Assembly (NCBI GenBank): GCA_027924585.1
Contig: BSBM01000592.1
Coordinates: 3,064,501 to 3,128,500, forward strand
Source of the DNA: Larix kaempferi
Taxonomy: Eukaryota; Streptophyta; Pinopsida; Pinales; Pinaceae
Length of the DNA stretch: 64,000 nt
Direction: 5' to 3'
The position numbers were made by a program, and so were the translations under genes. Below, one piece after another: positions 11,156-22,124 of this stretch. How positions within the stretch are numbered: position 1 is the first letter of the stretch; each line of letters begins with the position of its first letter. The notes under the pieces are model-generated. The model was given only the letters and a program-made list of their open reading frames with translations, did no database searches and was not told the DNA's origin.

Positions 11156-12195
11156 TTGAACGTGGCTTTGAATACAGACCAACGAATCCCATACTCGAAA
11201 AGAAGTACACTTATTCAATATCTTATGTCCTTCTTGTCTCCCATTCACGATCTTGAATCTTTGGATTTTTTTCAATCTTCAAGCCAAGAGACAATTAGTA
11301 TGGCTGATAAATATTTAGTGCAGTTAGGTGTAATGATTTGTGGCCAGGAAGTTCTGAAATTAACTGAATTATGTTTGAAACTTGTGAAGTTGGTTATCCA
11401 ACCTTGATTAGGAACGATTACTTTGGACAATTTTTATCAGGGTTTATGTAAGGAGGGCCTTGTACTTGGAGCTTTGATGGAAATTGCAAGAAGGATATTT
11501 TTTAAGGTTGTTACAGAGGTAGAAAAATCAGAGTCTGATTGTTTAAAACTTTGTTTCTTCCATCTCGATGGAGACCTTTTTACTCTTCTCTCAGTTTACA
11601 AGAAGTGGGAGGATAAACGAAAATTCAGAAGGAAGAAATGGTTCTGGGAAAATAACATTAATGCCAAATTCATGGTAAGATGTAAAGATGATATCATAAA
11701 AACTTCAAGTTGTCTCTTGAAGAGGTTCCGTGGAAATAATAATTACAATTTGCATTCCCTTGTTGCTACAATTCAACAAACTTGCAACATCTACCGGCTT
11801 GGTATAGAGGTAGACCATCATAAAAGAGAAATTCAATTTTTTTAGATATAGAGAAAATACACCAGGAATTTGAGAGGATGGAAGATGTATTGAACTATGA
11901 AATGCAGATGGGTGCTAAAATAATCACTGACACAAAGCGCATTGAACTATACATTGTGTTTGGACATAATTCTCATGTAACAAGAGAAAAGATTGGCATT
12001 CTATGTAATGGGAAGTTTTATTATGAGGTGAATGTGGAAGAAGACGCTGAGTTTTTAAAGCTTGTCATTTATAAACACTTATTCTCTCATGTTGACATGT
12101 CCAAAAGTTATTCATCTAACAAGTTAAATGATGGTCTCTATGGGATAGGCTATTATGAATCTTTAGGAAATGTGAACTTAAAGAGATTCTTATTA
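11156..12195 (+). pseudogene. DEAH11/DEAH12-type RNA helicase fragment
   Basis: The fragment corresponds to the helicase-associated (HA2/OB) part of plant DEAH11/12 RNA helicases, which also carry C-terminal RING-IBR modules. Recognisable phrases are KYLVQLGVM, GLCKEGLVLGALM, CLKLCFFHLDGDLFTLLSVY, KKWFWENNINAKFM.RC and YRLGIEVDHHKREIQFF. In the family the corresponding phrases are NLVQLGA, LGREGLVLAAVM, GDLFTLLSVYKEW, WCWENSINAKTMRRC and YDQLGYEVAL. A TGA at 11405-11407 sits where the family has Arg (C-to-T in CGA). The frame stops at 11843 and continues, shifted, at 11878 (EDVLNYEM). The ATPase motor (Walker A, DEAH) is absent. The fragment runs directly into the hairpin array at 12200. Confidence 0.85.
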
Positions 12196-12199
12196 TTTT

Positions 12200-14545
12200 C
12201 TATTGGAAAGCTAGCGACTGCTAGCTTTCCTTGTAGCATAAGCATGTGTGCAGTCGCTAGAAGAAAAATTCTTATGCTACAAGTAAAGCTAGCAATCGCT
12301 GGCTTTCCTTGATCTTTTGTCATGTGTTTATTTCAAAATAGAGCACATGGCACAAGCTCAAGGTATAAGCTAGCAACCACCAATCACCATGGACAAGATT
12401 TTTCTATTGGAAAGCTAGCGACTGCTAGCTTTCTTTCTAGCATAAGTATGTGTTATTATCCTAGAAGGAAATGCTTATGCTAGAAGGAAAGCTAGCAGTC
12501 GCTAGCTTTCCTTGATCTTGTGCCATGTGCTTATTTGAAAATAGAGTACATGATACAAGTTCAAAGTATAAGCTAGCAACCACCAATCACCATGCCCAGG
12601 GTTTTTCTATTGGAAAGCTAGCGACTGCTAGCTTTCTTTCTAACATAAGCATGTGTGTCATGCTAAAAGGAAATGCATTTGCTAGAAGGAAAGGTAACAT
12701 TCGTTAAAAATAGAGTACATGGCACAAGCTCAAGGTATAAGCTAACAACCACCAATCACCATGGACAGGGTTTTTGTATTGGAAAGCTAGCGACTGTTAG
12801 CTTTCCTTCTTGCATAAGCATGTGTGTTTATGATAGAAGGAAATTCTTATGCTACAAGGAAAGCTTGCAGTCGCTAGATTTCTTTGATCTGTTGCCATGT
12901 TCTTATTTCAAAATAGAGCACATGACACAAGCTCAAAGTATAATCTAGCAACCACCAATCACCATGGACAGGATTTTTCTATTGGAAAGCTAGCGACTGC
13001 TAGCTTTCCTTCTAGCATAAGTATGTGTTATTATCCTAGAAGGAAATGCTTATGCTAGGAGGAAAGCTAGCAGTCGCTAGCTTTCCTCAATCTTGTGCCA
13101 TGTGTTTATTTCAAAATAGAGCACATGGCGCAAGCTGAAGGTATAAGTTAGCAACCACCAATCACCATGGACAGTGTTATCAATTGGAAAGCTAACGACT
13201 GCTAGCTTTCCTTCATGGCTAGAGTTTTTCTATTAGAAAGCTAGCAATTGTTATCTTTCCTTCCAGCATAAGCACATGTTTGCTTATGCTTATGCTAGAA
13301 GGAAATGCTTATGCTAGAAAGAAAGCTAGCAGTCGCTAGCTTTCCTTTATCTTGTGCCATGTGCTTCTTTCAAAATAGAGCACATGGCACAAGCTCAAGG
13401 TATAAGCTAGCAACCACCAATCACCATGGCTAGGGTTTTTCTATTGCAAAGCTAGCAACTGATAATTTTCCTTCTAGCATAAGAATGTGTGGTTATGCCA
13501 GAAGGAAATGCTTATGCTAGCTTTCCTTCATCTTGTTCCGTGTTCTTCTTTCAAAATAGAGCACATGGCACAAGATCAACGTATAACCTATCAACCACCA
13601 ATCACCATGCCCAGGGTTTTTTTATTGGAAAGCTAGTGATTTCTAGATTTCCAATAACATAAGCATGTGTGCTTATGCTAGAAGGAAATGCTTATTCTAG
13701 AAGGAAAGATAGCAGTCGCTAGATTTCCTTGATCCTGTGCCACGTGCTGATTTCAAAATAGAGTACATGACACAAGCTCTAGGTATAAGCTAGCAACCAA
13801 CAATCACCATGCCCAAGGTTTTTCTATTGGAAAGCTAGCGACTACTAGCTTTCCTTCTAGCATAAGCATGTGTGCTTATGCTAGAAGGAAATGCTTATGT
13901 TAGAAGGAAAGCGAGCAGTCGCTAGCTTTCCTTGATCTTGTGCCATGTGCTTATTTCAAAATAGAGGACATGGCACAAGATTACGGTATAAGTTAGCAAC
14001 CACCAATCACCATGGCTAGGGTTTTTCTATTGGAAAGCTAGCGATTGATAACTTTCCTTCTAGCATAAGCATGTGTGCTTATGCTAGAAGGAAATGCTTA
14101 TGTTAGAAAGAAAGCTAGAAGTTGCTAGTTTTTTTTGATCTTGTGCCATGTGTTTCTTTCAAAATAAAGCACATGGCATAAGCTCAAGGTATAAGCTAGC
14201 AACCACCAATCACCATGCCCAGGGTTTATCTATTAGAAAGCTAGCGACTACTAGCTTTCATTCTAGCATAAATATGTGTGCTTATGCTATAAGGAAACGC
14301 TTAGGCTAGAACGAAAGCTAGGAGTCACTAGCTTTCCTTGATTTTGTGCCATGTGCTTATTTCAAAATAGAGTACATGGCACAAGACCAAGGTATAACCT
14401 AGCAACCACCAATCACCATGCCCAGGGTTTTTCTTCTGGAAAGCTAATGAGTGCTAGCTTTTCTTCTAGCATAAGCATGTGTGCTTATGCTAGAAGGAAA
14501 GCTAGTAGTCGCTATGTATTAGTAGTCGCTAAGCTAGGAGTCGCT
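12200..14545. repeat. Array of ~203-bp hairpin-forming repeats
   Basis: About 11-12 copies occur, tracked by the anchor ACCACCAATCACCAT at roughly 12376, 12579, 12748, 12950, 13154, 13414, 13594, 13796, 13998, 14202 and 14405. Spacing is ~203 bp, with shorter (169, 180) and one longer (260) variant. Each unit holds GGAAAGCTAGCGACTGCTAG followed by CTTTCC, a palindromic spacer CTAGCATAAGC..GCTTATGCTAG, the inverted copy GGAAAGCTAGCAGTCGCTAG followed by CTTTCC, and a second hairpin made of TTGTGCCATGTGC and GCACATGGCACAAG. Each unit could therefore fold into two stem-loops. Copies are near-identical in the stems and more variable elsewhere. Short ORFs inside are by-products. Confidence 0.95.
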
Positions 14546-15252
14546 TATAATTCAAAAAACTTCTACTATGTATTAGTATACTAATAGTGGCATCAAGTAG
14601 CATTGCTTGGGATTTTGTATTACTCTAGTTCCATATAGATGTTATTCTTCACTAATCTACAATATAGGTTTAGATGACACCAAATAACTATTTTCGGGAG
14701 TACTTAAAATAGGGATGACTCCAATCAAGGATATTTGAATTTACTTTGAACAATTGATACAAAAAATAAATCTCAGTGAGCCATGATTATACAAACTTGC
14801 ATGATCAATCATGGTTGGATTCCAACCTACTTAATAACTACCTTCAATACTATTACAAGTTCCATGATTATACAAACTTGCATGATCGATCATGGCTAGA
14901 TTCCAACCTACTTAATAACTACCTTCAATACTATTACAAGTTCTTAAGTATGGAAAATTTTTAGACATTTTTACAAGTTTTTCTAAGAATAGTTTTGTGT
15001 TTGTATTAAGATTATATACATTGATAACCAATCTTGTTTTGATTACGCTTTGTAGCTCCATCATAATTTATATGTAAAGTCCCTTTTGGCGTTGGGGACT
15101 AAATGGTGGGGAACAATGTTTAATTTGCACAACAAAATGATGCCATACCCTTTTTAGCTATTACAAGTACATTATTTTTTTGTAGATTGTGTTTTGCCTA
15201 AAATATAAGAGCACACTTTACATGGTTTAACCTTAACTACAAATTATAATTC
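14546..15252. other. Spacer with an 81-bp tandem duplication
   Basis: Two copies of an ~81-bp unit start at 14781 and 14862; each contains the palindromic phrase CATGATC(A/G)ATCATGG. The rest is AT-rich. A GTGTTACAG at ~15261-15267 looks like a splice acceptor for the next gene, so an upstream noncoding or coding exon may lie here. Confidence 0.55.
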
Positions 15253-18200
15253 AATTGTGTGTTACAGAATTTGTAGGAGCGACAATGGAAAGTATAATTT
15301 TCACAAAAGGGGACTATGTTGACCTCCTGGTTAATGGTCAAGTTATTGGGCTAGGAAAGGTTGAATCTACAGAAGTTGGAACTTATTATGGTGGAGGAAG
15401 GGTTGTTGCAGGTTATGTTATGGTTTTGATAATTGATGTCACTCAACCACATTTGATTGTGGAATATGTTGATGAAGGGGACACACATCCATGGAGGACT
15501 ACAGATTTGAGGCACACCATAGGTAAATCAAATACCAAAGCATGTGTTAAGAATTATTCATAGTTTATTGAATGTTTTTTTGAGAAAATACTAAGTTTGT
15601 TATGTTTGGTGTACAGGTGCAAATGTTTGTTCAACATTTTCTATTGGAGACAAAGTAGATCTTTTACAACATGGAGTGAAGGTGGGTGAGGGCTCCATAT
15701 TCAATACAGAGCTTGGGAATAAGGTTCATGGAAAGATTGTAAAGAAAGGATGCATAGTGGTTAGAATTGAGAAGGTGTTAAAAAATGATGCTCCTTTACC
15801 ACATCCAACTGGATTTGAGGAAACACTAGGGGGTGCAATAGAATCTTATGAGATTTGGCCAGAAATAGATTTGAAACCTCATTGTGAAGATCAACCCATA
15901 AATATTCCACAAGATAGGGCTGCATTCACATGTACAAGGGTTTCTCTTACACATGGATGCATAGGAACAATTATGTGCATTGCCAAAGGAATGATAGTTA
16001 ATGTCCATGAGGACGACATGGTTGTGGGTGAAACACTAGGTGAAGATAACTTTGGTGTTTTTGTGGAAGAGATACATGGGTATTGTGAAAGATGCAAGAT
16101 TGGGGATAGGTCTATACATGGATTGGTTAGATGGCCAATACATAAATTGGTGGACAACATAGGTGAGATGTTAAGGGTCAAGACAAAGTACAAAGAGCCA
16201 CCCATGGAAATGCTGATATGGGATGTTATAGAGGATACAAGTCCTTTATACCAATGGGATGGGGATCTTTATAATAAAAAAGATCAAGATGTCAATGTTC
16301 TTAATGCATCGAGGCCATATAAAAAGATTAAACGAGCTATGACAAGAGAAAAAGTTGCAAAACGTCAAACCAAGATGGATAAAGAGAAAGAAGTCCGACT
16401 TTTGGCTGCAGATTAATGTTGTAAACAAGATTGTCTTCAACATGTGGATAGGAATGCCATTGCAAATGCTAGAAGGGATATGGAATGCAAAGACAAAAAT
16501 GGTATCAGGGAATTTGTATTGAATTCACTTGTTTCAAACACTATCATGTCAAAGAGCCATGGCCATGGCCTACCTCCTATTATTAGAAAAGTAAAGGACA
16601 TGAGATTCGATGGTAATGTTATTTGTAAGAAAGCATGGTACAAGATACATAAGATTCCTCAAAGCACCTTCTATAGCTACCAACATAATTTTGAACAAGG
16701 GCATATGGAATCCATTCATGGTAACACCAATACATGTAAAGCACGTGCACATACTGTGGCGGCCATAGAAATACTGCATAAAATTGTAATGGACAATTCA
16801 GATTTTTCGCCAAACCAAACACGTCAAGTCGAAGCAGATGGAACTTCTTCTCCTCTAAGATTGTTGCCTTCGACTTACACACAAAGCTCTTTGTTAAAAG
16901 AGATCAATGTGGGTTTGGAAAAGCTCAATTGTCCATTAATATCACAACCAACAATGAGCAAGATTTGGAACACTCATTTTCGAGACGTGGCATTCTCAAA
17001 GAACACCAACTTCAGTAAATGTGGTGAATGTATTGTGTTGAAAGCACAAATGAAGTCAGCAACTACAAAAGAGTTGGAAGAAACGGCACGCGCTAGATTG
17101 AACAAACATAACAAGATCGTTATGTGCGGAAGACATTGCTACTATGCCCACAGAATCATGTCAGAGAGGTTTCCAAAGGAGTATTTGAGTATTATCCATG
17201 ATAAAATGGATAAAACAAAGACTTCAATTCCAAGGCTACGCGTCAAATCAAAATCTATTGTAGGAATAAACTTGGGTTTGTCATTGACAGGTATGCTAAC
17301 ACATGGGCATAAGACAGGAGGTTTTGGTCATTTCTCCCTACCATTTGTACATATGGGATCACAATTTACCATTACATCACTTGCTAAGTGCTTAAGGGAC
17401 CTTGAAGACCCACATCTTGATATGTATGGTGATCTTCTTTATGAGAGTGGAAGTTCAAGAAACCCACTTTCAAATGCATTACTTGACACCTCTATTTACT
17501 CAAAATGTAGAGTGTACAAGGATGAATTTTTATCTCATGGAAGATTAGAAAATCAAGATATCGATTTTAAACCTCTTCCTCCACATTTATTGTTACAATT
17601 GGATAATGCAGCAAGTGATAATAAAAATCGTTATCTTTTCATGTTTCTATCACTTCTCACTGCACTTGGTGTCTTCATCACTATTGAGGTTGGGTTCTTG
17701 CTTGTGGGACACACCCATGAAGACATAGACGGGACCTATGGGAGAATGTCTTCCAGCTTGAAAAGTAAAGATATATATTCTCTACCTGAGATGATGGATA
17801 CATATCGCAAAATTGAAGAAAAAAGAGTGTTTCCACCTAAACTGATTGATAAGGTGTATGACTTCAAAAGCTTCCTTAATGGATACATCAAGGAAGGAAA
17901 AAATGCACTAGTTGGACATCTTAATGTTCAGTACTTCCAATTTCTTGTACTCAATGATGTTCCGGTATTAAGGTATAAAGAATCCATAAGAGATGTTGAG
18001 TGGTCAGAACCAGTTGAGTTATGGAATACAGACGATGAAGGTCGATCTAAACTGCCCATAGGGAAGCCATCTTTCTTACATCCCAAAGAGAATGAAATCT
18101 ATTTAAAAGAACTAAAAGAAGGAATAACATCATACATAAAAATGTGGAAAGACACAATGGGTGGTGAGGATTTGCCAATTGTTACACCAGAATGGAAAAA

Positions 18201-18768
18201 TAAGGTAGAGTATTGGGAAAGAGTTCTTGATACTTTATATGAAGATTACAATGATCATGATTCATCTTATGAGGATTTCTGGCCCAAGACAAGGCAAACT
18301 CCAGATGTTGGTCGTAATGCGCTTCATGTAATCTCAAATATTATGGATGGGGATTTTGATACTATGACAGGTGAACCCGTGTATGTTGGACCCAAGTGCA
18401 ATAAGCCAAAGACAACATTCAACCCTATTAATGATGTTGAGAAAGGAAAGATGTTGCTAGTTAGATCAGGAAACGAGGAAGAAGGGGAGATGATTTGGAT
18501 GGCAAAAGCCACCTCAAATATATTTCAAGATGATGAAAGTGATACTCTTCATGTTAAAGTTGATTGGTGGAAGCCCGGTTCAGGGAAATACAATGGAAAA
18601 GTATTAGAAGAATATTGGGTACCAAATCCTGATGACATAGAGCTTGGATCTATTCCAATTGATACCATAGTTTGGGCATGGATGGCTAAGAAAGAAAATT
18701 GCAAGAAGGCCAAGATAAATAAACATGGTGTACAAGCTGTCCTTGACCTACTTGAACGAATAACATGA
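15253..18768 (+). CDS. Putative DDE/D transposase (DUF7869-like) with three TNP1-like repeats
   Basis: A large multidomain gene. Exon 1 runs to 15522; a GT-AG intron (15523-15616) joins it in frame (HTIG/ANVC) to a frame open to 18768 apart from one TAA at 16414-16416. The N-terminal part has three related modules resembling the TNP1/En/Spm-like domain: GDYVDLLVNGQVIGLGKVES, GDKVDLLQHGVKVGEGSIFN and GMIVNVHEDDMVVGETLGE, each ending in W(R/P)xxxL. After the TAA come CCKQDCLQH, a KCGECIVLK finger, DKMDKTKTSIPRL (17200), QLDNAASDNKNRY (17602) and VGHTHEDID (17707). These three acidic motifs fit the DUF7869 family and the spacing of an RNase H-fold DDE/D transposase. The C-terminal end has a WKPGSGKYNG module. 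The start is uncertain: ATG 15255 or 15285, or an upstream exon joined at the acceptor near 15267. Role: inferred DNA transposition; not proven. Confidence 0.7.
15523..15616 (+). other. Intron of the putative transposase gene
   Basis: The donor is G/GTAAAT at 15523 and the acceptor GTACAG at 15616; the intron is 94 bp. Removal restores an uninterrupted frame (phase 1 on both sides) across the first two TNP1-like modules. Confidence 0.8.
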
Positions 18769-18989
18769 GATTAGGTGGAGATGATTCATGGATGTAATTT
18801 TGTTCTTTGGAGGACCAATTAATACATGAAGAAACATTTTTCAATTTTTCTTGTATATTGAATATTCTCTTCAAATTTATTTGAGGAGTTTTATATTATT
18901 TGGTACAAATATGAAAATTTTGTTTAAATTGCAATGTATTCATGTGACGATACTTCATGCAAATTACATGACACCATGAAATATTAAAC
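18769..18989. other. 3' flank of the putative transposase gene
   Basis: AT-rich sequence with no further coding signal. Probable 3' UTR, although no strong polyadenylation signal stands out. Confidence 0.3.
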
Positions 18990-19520
18990 TTTCAATGATT
19001 TGTTTATATTAACATAACTTCTCCCATAACTTGGATAATCAAGTCCAATAATGCACTTAAAATCAATATCTTCTAGTTTTGGCCTATTAAAACTATATTG
19101 GAGTTAATTAGCATTGTTTTCAATGTAATACGTTCAAACACCAAACAATATCTAACATGGAAATTACAAATTCCAATGCTTTGTCTAGATCGACATAACT
19201 TCTCACTCCATCAAACTTGGATAATCAAGTTCAATAATACATTTAAAAGCATCATCTTCTAGATACGATCTATTAAAACGATAATGTTTGGAGTTAATTA
19301 GCATTGTTTTCAATGTAATACGTTCAAACACCAAACAATATCTAACATGGAAATTACAAATTCCAATGCTTTGTCTAGATCGACATAACTTCTCACTCCA
19401 TCAAACTTGGATAATCAAGTTCAATAATACATTTAAAAGTATCATCTTCTAGATACGATCTATTAAAACGATAATGTTGGGCTAGCTAATTCGTATTCTT
19501 TTCAATATAATACATTCAAA
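18990..19520. repeat. 190-bp AT-rich tandem repeat
   Basis: Nearly three copies, tracked by GGAGTTAATTAGCATTG (about 19100 and 19290) and by ACTTGGATAATCAAGT. The second and third copies are almost identical; the first is more diverged. Confidence 0.85.
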
Positions 19521-20583
19521 CACTTCATGAATATATATTATAATAAAATAAATTAAACTGTACTACTTTGTTTCTATTCCAATTCATAACAAAATTATTT
19601 ATTTTGATCATTAAAAAACATGCCTAGACTTATAAAATATTTTCTTTTGACATCTGTAAAATGTTTCCAATAAAAATTACCAATAAAAGTTCATAATAAT
19701 TTGATTTTGATTGTTAAATGACACACAAATACTTATAAAATATTTTGATTGTTAAATGCACTACCAATAAAATTTCATAATAATTTGATTTTGATTGTTA
19801 AATGCACTTTTAATAAGTTTAGTGGGTTTTCACTTTTGTATTTGTAAGAAACAAAAATGTACTTCAATGTTTCTATTCTAATTCATTGATTTCAAATGTA
19901 CCACACTTCTCGATCCATCAAACTTGGTTAATGGAGTCCAGTAAAGCACTTACAAGCAACATATTATAGACTGTCTATAAAAACTTTATTATGGGAATAG
20001 CTAATTAATGTTTTTTAATGTAATATGTTCAAACATTTCAAAAATAAATACTGGACATACAACATATTATAGACTTTGTCTATAAAAACTTTACTATGGG
20101 AGTAGCTAGTTAATGTTTTTTCAATGTAATATGTTTAAACATTTCAAAAATAAATACTGGACACTTGCAATAACTAGAATGGGTTTTCCCTCTTTCTTCA
20201 TGTATTTGAAAAAAAACCAATTGTACTATAAAATTTATATTCTAATTAATATTTATTTTTTTACCTTAATTGGTATACTTAGACTTTATCCAATACAATA
20301 TTTTCTCTTGTCGGCTCTAAAATAGTGCCAACCACATATCATAATATATAGTATTGAATAATGAATATTTCTTTAAATGTTAGATGATTATATTTATATT
20401 ATAAAAAGGAATCTAGGCTTAACCAATCAACATAATCCAAAGTAATAATTGATAGTTAACAATGTCCAAAACATGTAGAAACTTGTGGGCTCATAATAAT
20501 CCCATAAAATGAAGGGAAAAAGTGAAGTGCCTAAGTACCTATTGTGCTATATACTTGACAAAAATGTCCTAAGGCATACAATA
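19521..20583. other. AT-rich DNA with ~100-bp duplications
   Basis: Around 19958-20165 a ~100-bp unit (AACATATTATAGACT followed by a TCTATAAAAACTTTA phrase) is duplicated. It is a distant relative of the 190-bp repeat upstream, sharing CCATCAAACTTGG and AATGTAATA(C/T)GTTCAAACA. No coding sequence is seen. Confidence 0.5.
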
Positions 20584-22094
20584 GACAATACATATAAAGG
20601 GAAGAAAATAAAATAGAGTATGACCTAATTTTCCATGTTGTTGCTCGTAGATATGCTATTGATTATTTTTCTAGTCAATATTCTAAAGATTATTAGGGGT
20701 AGTGTCATCATCCACAAGTACAATATTACAATGACTATAGGAGCTAATACGTCTTCGTGGTATTAGAGGTTTCACCTAATTCCTAGACATTTCCAGTTCT
20801 CGTTGTCTCTTGAAGTTGAGCAAAACCCCCCATGTTCTAGCCACCCATTATCAAGATTGAGAATTACTAAGTTATTATGCCAATACATAAATTTGTTATA
20901 GTAACAAACACATTGAGTGTTATGTCATTAAATAGCTTTCTAGGTGACTTTAAAATGGCGACAATCTCTTACTAATATGGTAATTCAACACATGCACAAT
21001 ATATGTTTTATCAAATTATAAATAAAATGGTTAATACTTTCAACATACAAATAATGCCATTAGATAAATTAATAGGTAAGAAATATTAATACAAATTAGA
21101 AATTATAATAATAAAATAATGTAAAGAATCTAAGTTTAAGCATAGGAAGATATGCTTCAAATTAATATAAATTTGATTTTAAAAAGCTTATAATGATAAT
21201 ATTGTAAAAAAAATGGTGAATATATAGATTGAAATGAGTGAATTAAGTAATTTTTAGGTTTTTCATTTTTTTAAAACTCAATCTTGTTGAAGTTCTAAAT
21301 TCTAGATCCGTACTCGACAATACATATAAAGGGAAGAAAATAAAATAGTGTATGACCTAGTTTTCCATGTTGTTGCTTGTGTATATGTTACTAATTGTTT
21401 TTCTAGTCAATATTCTAAATATGATTAGGGGTAGTGTCCTCATCCACAGCTTCAATATTACAGTGACTATATGAGCTAATAATTTTTCATGGTATTAGAG
21501 GTTTCAGCCAATTCCTAGGCATTTCCAGTTCTTGTTGTTTCTTGAAGTTGAGAAAAAATCTCCATGTTCTAGCCACCCATTATCAAGATTGGGAATTAAT
21601 AAGTTACTATGCCAATACATAAATTTGTTACAGTAACAAACACATTGACTGCTATATCATTAAATAACTTTGTAGGTCACTCTAAAATGGAGACAATCTC
21701 TTACTAATATGGTAATTCAACACATGCACAATATATGCTTTATCAAATTATAAATAAAATGGTTAATAATTTCAACATACAAATAATGCCATTAGATAAC
21801 TTAATAGGTAAGAAATTTCTTGCAACATCTATTGTTCATGAGATGAGGTAAACCTTGATCAACTCAAATATTATTACAAATTAAAAAATTATAATAATAA
21901 AATAATGTAAGGAATCTAAGTTTAATATTAGGAAGATATGCTTCAACTTTATATAAATTTGATTTTATATAGCTTATATTGATAATATTATAAAAAAATG
22001 GTGAATATAAAGATTGAAATGAGTGAATTAAGTAATTTTTTGGTTTTTCATTTTTTGAAAACTCAATCTTGTTGAAGTTCTAAATTCTAGATCC
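20584..22094. repeat. 732-bp tandem duplication
   Basis: Copies start at 20584 and 21316, each opening with GACAATACATATAAAGGG and ending with AAATTCTAGATCC. The second copy carries an extra ~50 bp near 21810-21880. No ORF of note is present. The unit is AT-rich with a few GC-richer islands. Confidence 0.9.
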
Positions 22095-22124
22095 CTTGTA
22101 TAATTCCAAATTTAATGAAATATG

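Noticed and set aside
12200-14545. CRISPR-like array
   Set aside because: Repeats and spacers are both repetitive, unit length is ~203 bp, and the surrounding genes are plant ones.
12313-14584. Small ORFs (60-91 codons) such as those at 12525, 12673 and 14351
   Set aside because: All are read through the hairpin array and repeat the same peptide phrases.
15826-16882. Minus-strand ORFs opposite the transposase gene
   Set aside because: Shadow frames with no motif, fully overlapped by a convincing plus-strand protein.
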